In this document: positions 25,600 through 34,792 of the stretch, piece by piece
How the letters are laid out: each line of letters opens with the position of its first letter
Numbering within the stretch: position 1 is the first letter of the stretch
Assembly (NCBI GenBank): GCA_903893795.1
Contig: CAITNO010000060.1
Span: 1-52,764, forward strand
Source: Candidatus Hydrogenedentota bacterium
GTDB lineage: Bacteria; Hydrogenedentota; Hydrogenedentia; Hydrogenedentales; CAITNO01
DNA: 52,764 bases
Direction of reading: 5' to 3'
Notes under the pieces: model-generated
What the model was told of the DNA's origin: nothing
What the model saw: only the letters and a program-made list of their open reading frames with translations
The model's database searches: none
Made by a program: the position numbers and the translations under genes

Positions 25600-27426
25600 A
25601 TGGACAAGAAACGCAAGCAAAACGACGACAGCCGTTCCGTGGGCATCGTGCAGACGCAATATTTCACCTTTGCCGAAGCGCCGAATCTCCTGGAACTGGA
25701 CAGCGGCGAAAAAATCGGGCCGGTAACGGTCGCCTATGAGACCTACGGCACGCTCAATGCGGACCGGTCGAATGCCGTGCTGGTGTGCCATGCCCTTTCG
25801 GGCGACGCGCACGCGGCGGGAAGGTATGCGCCGACGGACCCGAAGCCGGGCTGGTGGGAGGCGATGATTGGGCCCGGCAAGGGCATCGACACGGACAAGC
25901 ACTTTGTCATCTGCTCAAATTTTCTGGGCGGCTGCAAGGGCACCACGGGGCCCAGCTCGATCAACCCGGCCACGGGCAAGCCCTACGGCCTGGACTTCCC
26001 CATCATCACGGTGGGCGACATGGTGCGGGCGCAGCATGCGCTGGTCCACCATCTGGGCATCGACCGCCTGCTCTGCGTGCTGGGCGGGTCGCTCGGCGGG
26101 ATGCAGGCGCTGGACTGGGCGGTGCGCTATCCCGACGAGGTGGCAGGCGCGATGTTCATTGCGACCAGTCCGATCACGGGCGCGCAGCAAATCGCCTTTG
26201 ACGCGGTGGGCCGGAGCGCGATCCAGGCCGACCCGGACTTCCTGGAGGGTGAGTACTCTCCCACCGGCGGTCCGCGCAAGGGCCTGGCGATTGCCCGCAT
26301 GATGGCGCACATCACCTATCTTTCGGACGTTTCGATGACCCGGAAATTCGGCAGGACACTGCGCAACACGGGCCATCTCGGATTCAGTTTCGACAGCGAA
26401 TTCAGCGTGGAAACCTATCTCGACTACCAGGGCGAGCAGTTTGTCGAGCGCTTTGACGCCAACAGTTATCTTTACGTGACCAAGGCGATGGACTACTTTG
26501 ACATCAGCGCGGGCGAACCCTCGCTGGACGCTTCGCTGAAGCGGATGAAGGGGCGGGCGCTGGTGGTGTCCTTCACTTCCGACTGGCTGTTCCCGCCCTA
26601 CGAATCGGAGAAGATCGTGTACGCGCTGGCGCGGGCGGGCCGGGATGTGTCCTTCTGCAACGTGCAGAGCGACTATGGCCATGACGCGTTTCTTCTTGAA
26701 GTGGAAACGCTTTCACGGCTGGTGTCGGGCGAACTTGCCGCGACGGCCAACCCCGGAAAATGCTGCCCCACCTGTAATGCCCCCTGCACGGACGATCAGG
26801 AACTGCTGCCCAAGACGGCGGTGAACAGCATCTTCCACGCGCAGCGGCGCGTGGACTATGAAATGATTATCGACCTGGTGGACGAGGGCAGCCGGGTGCT
26901 CGACATCGGCTGCGGCCGGGGCGAACTGCTGTGCCAGCTCATGCAGAAAAAAAGTGTTCGGGCGATGGGCATGGAGGTGGACGAGGCGGCCGTGGTGCGC
27001 TGCGTGGAAAGCGGCATTTCGGTGATCCACGCGGACATCGAGAAGGGGCTTCCGGCGCTTCCGGACCAGTCCTTCGACTATGTGCTCTTGAGCATGACGC
27101 TGCAGGTGCTGGGAAAGACGGACCTGGCGCTCAAGGAAATGCTGCGCGTGGGCCGCAAGTGCATTGTGAGTTTCCCCAATTTTGGCCATTGGCGGCCCCG
27201 TTTCACGACCTTCTTCACCGGCCGGACGCCCGTCACGGAGCACCTGCCGTACCAGTGGTACGACACGCCGAACCGGCATATTGTAACCATTCGGGACTTC
27301 CGCGCGTTTTGTGATCAACTCGGCATCCGGATTGACCGCGAGATTCCGCTCAGCGGCGATGGGACGGTAAAGTTTCTGCCGAACCTGCGCGCCGACGAGG
27401 CGCTGTACGTGCTAAGCACTAAGTAA
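25600..27426 (+). CDS. fused homoserine O-acetyltransferase and MetW methyltransferase-fold protein
   Basis: The 608-residue product joins two methionine-pathway proteins. Residues 1-~380 are MetX, an alpha/beta hydrolase acetylating homoserine, with catalytic Ser164 (GGSLGGMQAL), Asp328 (TSDWLFP) and His361 (YGHDAFL). A linker holds four cysteines (388, 389, 392, 396). Residues ~410-608 are MetW: SAM-type motif VLDIGCGRGELL, then LLSMTLQVL, FPNFGHWRPRF and LPYQWYDTPN. MetX and MetW are often adjacent genes that work together, so the fusion is functionally sensible. The start is the ATG after the terminator; an in-frame extension upstream would run through the hairpin. The ribosome site is weak. 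Confidence 0.93.
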   Translation: MDKKRKQNDDSRSVGIVQTQYFTFAEAPNLLELDSGEKIGPVTVAYETYGTLNADRSNAVLVCHALSGDAHAAGRYAPTDPKPGWWEAMIGPGKGIDTDKHFVICSNFLGGCKGTTGPSSINPATGKPYGLDFPIITVGDMVRAQHALVHHLGIDRLLCVLGGSLGGMQALDWAVRYPDEVAGAMFIATSPITGAQQIAFDAVGRSAIQADPDFLEGEYSPTGGPRKGLAIARMMAHITYLSDVSMTRKFGRTLRNTGHLGFSFDSEFSVETYLDYQGEQFVERFDANSYLYVTKAMDYFDISAGEPSLDASLKRMKGRALVVSFTSDWLFPPYESEKIVYALARAGRDVSFCNVQSDYGHDAFLLEVETLSRLVSGELAATANPGKCCPTCNAPCTDDQELLPKTAVNSIFHAQRRVDYEMIIDLVDEGSRVLDIGCGRGELLCQLMQKKSVRAMGMEVDEAAVVRCVESGISVIHADIEKGLPALPDQSFDYVLLSMTLQVLGKTDLALKEMLRVGRKCIVSFPNFGHWRPRFTTFFTGRTPVTEHLPYQWYDTPNRHIVTIRDFRAFCDQLGIRIDREIPLSGDGTVKFLPNLRADEALYVLSTK

Positions 27427-27438
27427 TTGGGAATTGGG
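27425..27438. repeat. heptamer tandem repeat (AATTGGG)2
   Basis: Two AATTGGG units begin inside the stop codon of metX-metW, as with the tract after cysK. Confidence 0.5.
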
Positions 27439-27502
27439 AACAGACAGGGAAAAGCTGCCGAAGGTGAATATATTTGCCGGGATGTTCGTTTGATAGGAAA
27501 CG

Positions 27503-27531
27503 GCTGGATTCCCGCTTTCGCGGGAATGACG
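27503..27531. repeat. REP-type palindrome (ATTCCCGC...GCGGGAAT)
   Basis: GATTCCCGC, a short TTTC loop and GCGGGAATGAC form the hairpin repeat found between genes in many unrelated bacteria. Its reverse strand reads as the familiar spurious peptide RHSRESGNP. It lies just upstream of the SH3-like gene. Confidence 0.75.
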
Positions 27532-27573
27532 ACAGCGGCGAACGTTGGCTATGAGCCGAGAGGAGGTTATTCC

Positions 27574-28188
27574 TTGCGTATCAGAATTTGCAGTGTTTGC
27601 GTCCTGCTGTTGCTGGCAGGATGGTGTGTGACGGCGTCGGGGGAACCCAAAGGTGAGGCCCGGCGCATCTCGGTGGTGAATCTTCCCCTGAAGGGAGCCC
27701 CGGACGGCCTGTCCACGACGGTGACGACGCTCAAGTACGGCGACGCCGTCACGGTCATCAGCGCCGTGTTTGCCGACGCCTCGGCGCCGGTGCAGAACGG
27801 GGGCGGCAAGGGGTCCAAGAAGGGCAATGCCAAGTCTGCCCCGGCGGTGAACTCTCCGCGATGGCTGCGGGTGTCGACGGCCAAGGGCGAAGGCTATGTG
27901 CCCGAGGGTTCGACGGTAACTGAGGGCCAGTTCAACAAGCAGGCATCGGGCATGCCTCAGATAGGCGACACCCAGGCGGCCGGCAAGGGATTCAGCGAAA
28001 GCGAAGACCCCGATCTGGCGGCGGTGAAGGGGGCAGGCGGCAGCGCCGAGACGGGCGCGGCCAACTACCCGGTGCTGGACAAGATTATCGCCGAAAAGCC
28101 TCTGGATGACGAGCAGGCCAAGAACCGCGACTTCCGCCAGACGGGCAAACTGGGCGAATACAAACAGGCGGAGGCACCGCACCAATGA
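27574..28188 (+). CDS. exported SH3-like protein
   Basis: The 204-residue product starts at TTG, preceded by a strong GAGGAGG; it gives a clean signal peptide (RICSVCVLLLLAGWCVTASG). The mature part starts like a bacterial SH3 domain (ISVVNLPLKGAPDGLSTTVT, TLKYGDAVTVISA, WLRVSTAKGEGYVPEGSTV) interrupted by a Gly/Lys/Asn-rich insertion (~residues 85-105). A low-complexity acidic tail follows. No catalytic motif is seen; bacterial SH3 domains commonly bind cell-wall peptides. Its stop overlaps the M48 protease ATG (ATGA), so the two are coupled and probably act together. Confidence 0.7.
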   Translation: MRIRICSVCVLLLLAGWCVTASGEPKGEARRISVVNLPLKGAPDGLSTTVTTLKYGDAVTVISAVFADASAPVQNGGGKGSKKGNAKSAPAVNSPRWLRVSTAKGEGYVPEGSTVTEGQFNKQASGMPQIGDTQAAGKGFSESEDPDLAAVKGAGGSAETGAANYPVLDKIIAEKPLDDEQAKNRDFRQTGKLGEYKQAEAPHQ

Positions 28189-29096
28189 ACAAGCCATCCC
28201 TTCATTGCCTGATTGCCGCAACGGTGGTTGCGGCGGCCGTCATGGCGTTCGCGCCGGCGGCTTCTGCGCAGAATCCCTTCTCCGCGATTGGCGATGCCAT
28301 CGGCGGGAAAGGCGGCCAGATTTTCAACCAGACCACGGGCACGGCGCAGAAACTGGGCGAGGCCAGCAGCAAGGCCCAGGCGGGGCCGCGCTACGAATAC
28401 CTGGTCGGCTACCGTGTGGCGGCGCGGCTTCTGGGGCACTCCAAACCGCTGCCCTTTGACAGCGCGGTGTCGAAATACGTGAACCAGGTCGGACAGACCG
28501 TGGCGCTCGGATCGGCCTTTCCCTATCCTTACCGTGGCTTCTATTTCATCGTCCTGGAAAATCCCGAGGTGAACGCCTTTGCCACGCCGGGCGGCTTTGT
28601 CTTTGTCACCACGGGCATGGTCAAGTTCCTCCGGAACGAGGACGAGCTTGCGGCCATCCTGGGCCATGAGGTGGGACACGTGGAACTGCACCACGGCATG
28701 CGCGCCATCCAGGAGGGCGCCCAGACCAAGGCCATGGGCGGCCTGCTGCAGGATCTGGCGTCGGACACGTCGGTGGGCAGCAATCTCGGCCAGGTGCTGG
28801 GACCGCTTTCGGATGAGGTGTACAAGTCCGTGCTGAACGGTTACAGCAGCGACCTGGAGGCGGAGGCCGATGCGCGCTCCGCCGAAATCTGCGCCAAGCT
28901 GGGCTATGACCCGTCGGCGCTGCTGGGCGTGCTGGAACGCTTCCGCGCCTACAAGGGCAATTACGGCGGCGCGGGCTATCCCGAGCAGCGGGCCCAGATA
29001 TACGCCGGAAAAATCCAGCAGGGACAGTATGGGAGCCCCGCGCCCGTTCCCGACCGCGTCGGCCGCTTTGCCGACGCGCTTTCGCGACTGCCTTAA
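28185..29096 (+). CDS. periplasmic M48-family zinc metalloprotease
   Basis: The 303-residue product has a signal peptide cut after AAASAQ-like residues (APAASA|Q). The zinc site is H161-E-V-G-H165 (LGHEVGHVELHH), with a downstream EAEAD motif (225-229) giving the third ligand. The segment NAFATPGGFVFVTTGMV before it is diagnostic of M48C/BepA-like (Oma1-related) proteases, which take part in outer-membrane protein quality control. There are no TPR repeats in the protein itself, but a TPR membrane protein is encoded 20 nt downstream. The start overlaps the preceding stop. Confidence 0.92.
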   Translation: MNKPSLHCLIAATVVAAAVMAFAPAASAQNPFSAIGDAIGGKGGQIFNQTTGTAQKLGEASSKAQAGPRYEYLVGYRVAARLLGHSKPLPFDSAVSKYVNQVGQTVALGSAFPYPYRGFYFIVLENPEVNAFATPGGFVFVTTGMVKFLRNEDELAAILGHEVGHVELHHGMRAIQEGAQTKAMGGLLQDLASDTSVGSNLGQVLGPLSDEVYKSVLNGYSSDLEAEADARSAEICAKLGYDPSALLGVLERFRAYKGNYGGAGYPEQRAQIYAGKIQQGQYGSPAPVPDRVGRFADALSRLP

Positions 29097-29116
29097 GCCT
29101 CAAGGAAACCAGCACC

Positions 29117-31066
29117 GTGGCCGACAACGAGAAGAACACGCCCAACGCACCGGAAGAGAGTCTCCCCCCCGCTCCGGAAGGAGGGGCCACATCCGGCCAG
29201 AACCAAGTTTCGAACGAGACGCTCGCCAAACTGGTGGACACCCTCAACACGCTTGTACGGCGGGAAACAGCGCAGACGGAATCGCTGGAGCGGATCGAGG
29301 AGCAGATTGAGGAGACCCAGGAGAAGCAGGAGGCAAGCCGGGAGGCATGGACCACCTGGCTGACCCATTTCATGCTGGACCGCGAAGCGGGATGGCGCAA
29401 GTGGATGGTGCAACTGACCGTGCGGGTGCTGGCGCTGGTGATGGGCATATCGGCTTTCTGGGGATTCATGGGCTGGTACATTGACCGCATTGAAATCGTG
29501 CGCATGTCCCAGACCTACTGCGACACGGCCGTGCAGGTGTATGAGGAGGAGGAGAATTCGACGGTCGCGCTTGAACTGCTGGACAAGGCGGTGGAACTGA
29601 ACGGCAACGATTCGGACATTCGTTTTCAGCGGGCTTTTATCGGGGGCATGGCGGTGGTGCACGACCTGCTCAACCTGGACCGTCCGGTGAACCGGGAGGA
29701 GCTTGACCGCGCCCACGGCGCGCTTGCCCAGGCCCACATGCTCCAGCGCCTGCGTCCCAAGAGTCCCGAATCGCACATCCTCTCCTCGCAAATCTACACG
29801 GCGCTGAAGAAGTTTGAGACGGCCGAAAACGAGATGAAGAAGGCGCTGGCGCTCGCCTCGGACAATCCGCTGGTGCGGTGGCGCCATGCGGCGCTGATTA
29901 TGGAGCAGGTCAAGAACGACCAAAAGAAGGCGCTGGACCACGCCGCATTGCTGGCGGAGGCAGAGAAAGAGCTTGACGCCGCGCTCGCGCTCAGCCAGAA
30001 ACCCAGAAGACACTCCCTCGTCAACACGAGTTCGCTGCCCTCCCTGCTGGCCAGTCCCTTTGTGTCCGCCGACCCCGAAGAGACCAATCCCCATCTGGAC
30101 AAAATGATCCTGCTGTGGAAGGGCATTCTGGAGGCGGAACACCGGAAAAACTACGCCAAGGCGCGGGAGTATTACACCGACGCCATAAAGGGCGACCCCG
30201 GATTCTCTCTCGCGCTGTCGAGCCGGGGCATCGCCTGGATCAGCGGGGCCAACAAGGACTATGTCAAGGCAAAAGAGGATTTCCTGCGGGCGCTGGACAC
30301 GGACCCCAACTGTGTCCAGGCCTATTATGGGCTGGGCATGGTTTACGGCTACCAGGACCGCTACGAAACGGCCAAGTCCTACTTTGACAAGGGGCTGGCC
30401 ATCAACGCGTCATCGCTGCGGCTGCTGAAATGGCGCGGCATCGTAAACGCCGAAATGCAGCAGTGGGACGACGCACTGAAAGACTACGAGAGTGCGCTCG
30501 ACTTGGATCCAGCCGACTATGATTTGTACATCCGCAAGGCGAAGGTGCTGGAGAAGACGGGCAAACCGCAGGAGGCCATCAGCGACCTGCTCTTTGCCGA
30601 GGAACTCAAGCCGGACAATCCGGACATCGCGTACAATCTGGGAAACGTCTACCTGAGCGTGGGCGACACGGAACGCGCCCTGGCCCGCTATGGAAACGCG
30701 CTGAAGCAAAAGCCCGAATTTGACGACTGCTGGGCCGCCCAGGCGGATGCGCTCGTGAAGGCCAACCGGATGGACGAGGCGTTGGAATCACTGAACCACG
30801 CCGTGACCAGCGCCAAGCAGGACCCGGAACGCTTCCTGCTGCGCCGGGGCACCCTGGAACAAACGATGGGCAAGGCGGAGCCGGCGGTGGCCGACTTCCG
30901 CGCGGCGCGGCAGAAGGACCCGAAGCTCGCGCCCGCGTGGCTGGGCGAGGCCAAAGTGCTCGCCGACCTGGGCCGGAACGATGAGGCGCGAACCGCGCTG
31001 GAAGGGTATATCAACCTGCATCCCGATGACGCGGAGGCGCGGGTGTTGCAGGAACGGTTGAAGTAG
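29117..31066 (+). CDS. inner-membrane TPR-repeat protein
   Basis: The 649-residue product starts at GTG with AAGGA upstream. Residues 1-95 are charged and partly coiled coil (LERIEEQIEETQEKQEASRE). One transmembrane helix follows (~98-122, VLALVMGISAFWGFMGWYI). The rest consists of at least ten TPR-like helix pairs, with clear ones at AKEDFLRALDTDPNCVQAYY, AKSYFDKGLAINASSLRLLK, ALKDYESALDLDPADYDLYI and ALARYGNALKQKPEFDDCWA. It is probably a scaffold facing the periplasm. Its place after the SH3-like protein and M48 protease suggests a joint envelope function; that is inference. Confidence 0.8.
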   Translation: MADNEKNTPNAPEESLPPAPEGGATSGQNQVSNETLAKLVDTLNTLVRRETAQTESLERIEEQIEETQEKQEASREAWTTWLTHFMLDREAGWRKWMVQLTVRVLALVMGISAFWGFMGWYIDRIEIVRMSQTYCDTAVQVYEEEENSTVALELLDKAVELNGNDSDIRFQRAFIGGMAVVHDLLNLDRPVNREELDRAHGALAQAHMLQRLRPKSPESHILSSQIYTALKKFETAENEMKKALALASDNPLVRWRHAALIMEQVKNDQKKALDHAALLAEAEKELDAALALSQKPRRHSLVNTSSLPSLLASPFVSADPEETNPHLDKMILLWKGILEAEHRKNYAKAREYYTDAIKGDPGFSLALSSRGIAWISGANKDYVKAKEDFLRALDTDPNCVQAYYGLGMVYGYQDRYETAKSYFDKGLAINASSLRLLKWRGIVNAEMQQWDDALKDYESALDLDPADYDLYIRKAKVLEKTGKPQEAISDLLFAEELKPDNPDIAYNLGNVYLSVGDTERALARYGNALKQKPEFDDCWAAQADALVKANRMDEALESLNHAVTSAKQDPERFLLRRGTLEQTMGKAEPAVADFRAARQKDPKLAPAWLGEAKVLADLGRNDEARTALEGYINLHPDDAEARVLQERLK

Positions 31067-31322
31067 CCGTTGAGAGGGCCGTGGGGTCTTGGCCCCGCCC
31101 CTGTTCGCCCCCTTGTATGATCTCTTCGATGGATCCCGACATCCAAATCCGCAGTCGTAGTAGTCCGTGGCTATTATTGGGTGGCCCCTTCGTGGCCAAG
31201 AGTGGCGGCATGTCGCGCCCACCCAGAAGGGTGTACCGGTTACGACGGATCAGGAAGTCTGAATTTCGCCACCAGCTCCCTACCTGTTCGCTCGCCGCTC
31301 CTGCCGAACCTCCTCGACCCTG

Positions 31323-31375
31323 TTGTGGCATGGTTTCCGGACCATGCCACGCTTGTGACCGAAGGTCTCCTCTTC
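31323..31375 (-). repeat. 53-nt hairpin repeat, left copy
   Basis: It is the inverted partner of 31487-31539. The internal hairpin GTGGCATGGT/ACCATGCCAC pairs perfectly. The 553-base spacer 31067-31619 has no gene I can support; these repeats and the tetR promoter are its recognisable contents. Confidence 0.75.
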
Positions 31376-31486
31376 TCTGGACCAACTTCGTGATGTTGAC
31401 TCTGTTTTCAGAAGCGCTCTGTGCGGACGGCAATCGGATGCCGCGTGGGTTGCCAAGACCGGCGCGTGGCGAATGCACCGCGAACG

Positions 31487-31539
31487 GAAGAGGAGACCTG
31501 CGGTCGGAAGAGTGGCGTGGTCAGGAGACCACGCCACAA
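31487..31539 (+). repeat. 53-nt hairpin repeat, right copy
   Basis: It begins GAAGAGGAGACC and ends in GCCACAA. The internal stem GTGGCGTGGT/ACCACGCCAC differs from the left copy by a matched A-T to G-C exchange, so pairing is preserved. A shorter half-copy (AAACCACGCCACAACCG) follows at once. Confidence 0.75.
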
Positions 31540-31599
31540 CCGGAAACCACGCCACAACCGGGGCATTCACGTCTCTCCCCCATCCTCCCGAAAAAGGAC

Positions 31600-31635
31600 T
31601 TGCATTTTTCTTGAACTGAATGTACACTGATTCAG
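31600..31635 (+). promoter_or_regulatory. promoter and candidate TetR operator
   Basis: TTGCAT (31600-31605), 17 nt, TACACT (31623-31628). The -10 lies inside an inverted repeat CTGAAT-N8-ATTCAG (31616-31635), the size of a TetR-dimer site. Binding there would block RNA polymerase, suggesting autorepression of the efflux operon. Confidence 0.6.
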
Positions 31636-32264
31636 TGAATACGATTCATCCAAAACACGTGCAGAGTTTGAATGCCCGGGACCGCAGCCGGATTGAGACC
31701 CGTCGTCGGCTGCTGGAAACGGGGATGGACCTCTTTGCCCGGCAGGGGGTGGCGGCGACGCGCGCTTCGGATGTGGCGGCGGAGGCTGGCGTTGCCGTGG
31801 GCACCCTTTACCTGCACTTCAAGGACAAGCAGGGGTTGTTGCGTGCCATTCTGCGCGAAGGGGTGGAAGAGTTGATGACGGCATTGCAGGAGATGGCCCT
31901 CTCCCCCGCGCCGGACCCGGTGGCGGCGGTTCGGGCACAGACGGAAATGATGGTGCATTTTGCGGAATCGCATCCGGGACTTTGCCGGGTGCTGTTTGAC
32001 CCGGAATCGATCCGCACGAACATCAGTACCGAGGTCACGGAACTGCTGGTGTCGATGCAGGAGCGGCGGCTGCGCGAGCGGATTCCGGACGGACTGGTGA
32101 CCGCCGACATTGACCCGGTGGTGGCGGCGCACGGGGTGGTGGGCATGCTTTTGCAGGTGCTGGACTGGTGGACGCGCAATCCCGGTGCGGCGACCGCGGA
32201 CACGGTGATTGAAACACTGACCCGCCTCCGTCTGTCGGGTCTTTACCAATACGGCAAGGGCTGA
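31620..32264 (+). CDS. TetR-family transcriptional regulator
   Basis: The product has up to 214 residues. The N-terminal helix-turn-helix is typical (RRRLLETGMDLFARQGVAAT then ASDVAAEAGVAVGTLYLHF). The rest is the variable ligand-binding half. The start is uncertain: ATG 31620 lies on top of the putative -10, so if that promoter is right the true start is further in (GTG 31635, GTG 31659 or TTG 31668). It heads a rightward operon with TolC, HlyD and two ABC-2 permease genes, so it most likely represses this exporter and releases on binding its substrate. Confidence 0.88.
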   Translation: MYTDSVNTIHPKHVQSLNARDRSRIETRRRLLETGMDLFARQGVAATRASDVAAEAGVAVGTLYLHFKDKQGLLRAILREGVEELMTALQEMALSPAPDPVAAVRAQTEMMVHFAESHPGLCRVLFDPESIRTNISTEVTELLVSMQERRLRERIPDGLVTADIDPVVAAHGVVGMLLQVLDWWTRNPGAATADTVIETLTRLRLSGLYQYGKG

Positions 32265-32318
32265 AGCCCGGTCATGCAGGGATGGGTTGCCCGAAAAGCG
32301 GGCTTGAAAAGTGAAGCC

Positions 32319-33758
32319 ATGGTCAGATTGAAAACACAGGCGCGACGACGGGGCGCAATGGGAATGGCAGTCGCGGGACTGCTGGCGATGATGTCGCTTT
32401 GGCCCCTCCCCTCCCCCGCGCAGGAGCGGCTGAGTTTCGGGGATGCCCTGCAGCGGGTGCAGCAGCGCAACGAGGCGCTGATGGCGGGCCATGACGAGGT
32501 GCGCCAGCGCGATGCGGAGAAGGCGGCGGTCAGCGGCCTGAAGATGCCCAAGGCCGAACTGGATCTGCGGACGAGTTTTCTGGACGCTGATGTCACGACG
32601 CCTTTTGACCCGATTCCCATCGCCTACAAGATGCAGAACAAGAACTTTACGAAGGCCGAACTTTCGATCACGTGGCCGGTCTACACGGGCGGCCGCATCA
32701 AGGCGGCCAACAAGGCGGCAACGGCAAAACAGGGCGAGGCGGAGGCGCAACTGCGCTACACGGGGGACCAACTGGTCACCGAACTGGCCCAGCGCTATTT
32801 TGGCGTGTGCCTGGCGCGGCGGGCGCGCGAGGTGACGGCGCTGAAGGTGACGACGATGGAGAAGCAGGCGCACCGGGCGCACCGGCTGATGGACGAGGGG
32901 ATCATCTCCAAGGCGGAAACGCTGAGCGCGGAGGTGGCGCTGGCCAATGCCAATTCGGAGCTGGAGGCGGCGGAGCGCGATGTGACGATTGCCTCGGAGG
33001 GGCTGGGCAACACGATGGCCTGGACCGACCCGGTGGAGCCGGCCACGGCGCTGTTCCTGCTGCGCGGGCTTGAGCCGAAGGAATCTTTCCAAAACACGGT
33101 GGACGACAAGCACCCGGTGCTGGCCATGCTGGGCGCGAAGCGCGATCAGGCGCACCAGGGGGTGAAGGCGGAGGAGGGCGCGGCCCTGCCGACGGCCTAT
33201 GTGTTCGGCATGTATGAACTGCTGCCCGAGGGATGTTCGGTGGTGGACCCCAAGTGGGCCTTCGGCTTCGGGGGGCAGTACACGCTTTTTGACGGGGCGC
33301 AGAACCGCAACAAGGTGTCTGCGGCCAAGGCGCAGGAGGACCGTGTGGCCCATCTGCGGCAGAAATACCAGCGGGACCTGAAGAGCCTGACGGTGAAGCG
33401 GTACGAGGAAATGGAGAAGACGCGGGAACAGTATGACTCGCTGGACACGACGCTGGCGCTGACGGCGGAGAATCTGCGGGTGCGCACGCGGGCCTTCGAG
33501 GAGGGTATGGCCACATCGCTGGAGGTGGTGGACGCGACGCTGCTGCACGCGCGCGCCCAGCTTGGGCGGCTGAAGGCCGCATATGATTTTGACACGGCCT
33601 TTTTCCAACTGCTCGAATCGAGCGGCCAGACCGGCCGGTATCAGGAGTACCTGGCGCGGGCCGTGCCGGTGCCGGAGAACGATTCCTTTCCCGCCCCGGC
33701 CGAGCCCCCCCTCATTGAACCCCTGAAAAAGAAACCTGCGGAGACAAAATCAAAATGA
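32319..33758 (+). CDS. TolC-family outer-membrane efflux protein
   Basis: The product has about 479 residues: a basic start, a hydrophobic signal (MGMAVAGLLAMMSLWPL) and a cleavage site near PSPAQE. Two related halves of long helices and short beta strands follow (LSFGDALQRVQQRNEALMAG opening; FTKAELSITWPVYTGGRIKA; FGFGGQYTLFDGAQNRNKVS in the second half), which is the TolC repeat plan. It would form the outer-membrane channel for the adjacent HlyD-type adaptor. The first in-frame ATG (32274) has no clear ribosome site, so I use the next. Its stop overlaps the HlyD ATG. Confidence 0.88.
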   Translation: MVRLKTQARRRGAMGMAVAGLLAMMSLWPLPSPAQERLSFGDALQRVQQRNEALMAGHDEVRQRDAEKAAVSGLKMPKAELDLRTSFLDADVTTPFDPIPIAYKMQNKNFTKAELSITWPVYTGGRIKAANKAATAKQGEAEAQLRYTGDQLVTELAQRYFGVCLARRAREVTALKVTTMEKQAHRAHRLMDEGIISKAETLSAEVALANANSELEAAERDVTIASEGLGNTMAWTDPVEPATALFLLRGLEPKESFQNTVDDKHPVLAMLGAKRDQAHQGVKAEEGAALPTAYVFGMYELLPEGCSVVDPKWAFGFGGQYTLFDGAQNRNKVSAAKAQEDRVAHLRQKYQRDLKSLTVKRYEEMEKTREQYDSLDTTLALTAENLRVRTRAFEEGMATSLEVVDATLLHARAQLGRLKAAYDFDTAFFQLLESSGQTGRYQEYLARAVPVPENDSFPAPAEPPLIEPLKKKPAETKSK

Positions 33759-34789
33759 TCCGCCATCCCCGCCTGATTGCCTTCTTCATCATTCTGGTCG
33801 TGCTGGCCGCAGTGTCCGCCGCGGGCTGGATGATGATTCAACCGCAGCCCAGATACATCCAGGGCGAGGTCGAATCGCGCAAGGTGAATGTCTCGGCCAA
33901 GATACCGGGCCGGGTGGAGCAATTTCTGGCCGACGAGGGGCAGTCGGTGAAGAAGGGCGACGTAATCGCGGTGCTCGACAGCCCGCAGCTTCAGGCCAAG
34001 CGCACGCAGGCGCAGTCGGCGGAGAATGCGGCCAGCGCGCAGCGCGACAAAGCGCAGAACGGCGCGCGGGAGGAGCAGATCCGCATGGCGCAAAGCCAGT
34101 GGCTGCAGGCCTCGGCCGGGGCTGAACTGGCGGAGAAAAGTTTCAAGCGCGTGCAGCGGCTGTTTGAGGACGGCGTGCTGCCTGCGCAGCGGCGCGACGA
34201 GGTGCAGGCGCAGCGGGACATGGCGCTCAAGCTGCAGGCCGCGGCGAAGGCGCAGTATGACATGGCGATGAATGGCGCGCGGGTGGAGGACAAGGCGGCG
34301 GCGCAGGCGCTGGTGGATCAGGCGGCCGGGGCGGTGTCGGAGGTGGATTCACTGATTGATGAGGCGCAGGTGCATGTGCCGATCGACGGCGAGATTGTGG
34401 AGCATGTGGTGAACCTGGGTGAACTGGCCTCGGCGGGTATGCCGCTGGTGACGATGGTGGACCTTTCGGACGTGTGGGTCACCTTCAACCTGCGCGAGGA
34501 TCATCTGGCGAGCCTGAAGATGGGCGACCATCTGCGGGGCACCATTCCGGCGCTGAACCAGCAGGCGGTGGACCTGGAGGTCACCTATATCGCGCCGCTG
34601 GGCGATTTTGCCACGTGGCGGGCCACGAGCATAGCGGGCGGCTTTGACCTGAAGACTTTTGAGGTGCGCGGCAAGCCCGCGAAGCCGGTGGAAGGGCTCC
34701 GGCCGGGGATGAGCGTCATTGTGCCATGGCTAAAGGAACCGCAGCCCGATCCCCTCAAGTGGGTCCGGGACCTCGTGGCGCGGAACTGA
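33755..34789 (+). CDS. HlyD-family periplasmic adaptor (membrane fusion protein)
   Basis: The 344-residue product has an N-terminal transmembrane helix (LIAFFIILVVLAAVSAAGWM). The lipoyl-like half-motif VNVSAKIPGRVEQFLADEGQ follows, then a long coiled-coil hairpin (~60-200, KRTQAQSAENAASAQRDKAQ region). The second lipoyl half is VHVPIDGEIVEHVVNLGELA, and a beta-barrel domain closes the chain. It bridges inner-membrane permeases and the TolC channel. The start overlaps the tolC stop (ATGA). Confidence 0.92.
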   Translation: MIRHPRLIAFFIILVVLAAVSAAGWMMIQPQPRYIQGEVESRKVNVSAKIPGRVEQFLADEGQSVKKGDVIAVLDSPQLQAKRTQAQSAENAASAQRDKAQNGAREEQIRMAQSQWLQASAGAELAEKSFKRVQRLFEDGVLPAQRRDEVQAQRDMALKLQAAAKAQYDMAMNGARVEDKAAAQALVDQAAGAVSEVDSLIDEAQVHVPIDGEIVEHVVNLGELASAGMPLVTMVDLSDVWVTFNLREDHLASLKMGDHLRGTIPALNQQAVDLEVTYIAPLGDFATWRATSIAGGFDLKTFEVRGKPAKPVEGLRPGMSVIVPWLKEPQPDPLKWVRDLVARN

Positions 34790-34792
34790 TTC

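Noticed and set aside
27427..27573. N-terminal extension of the SH3-like protein starting at 27427
   Set aside because: It would translate a heptamer repeat and a REP-type palindrome, and would hide the signal peptide; TTG 27574 with GAGGAGG is far better.
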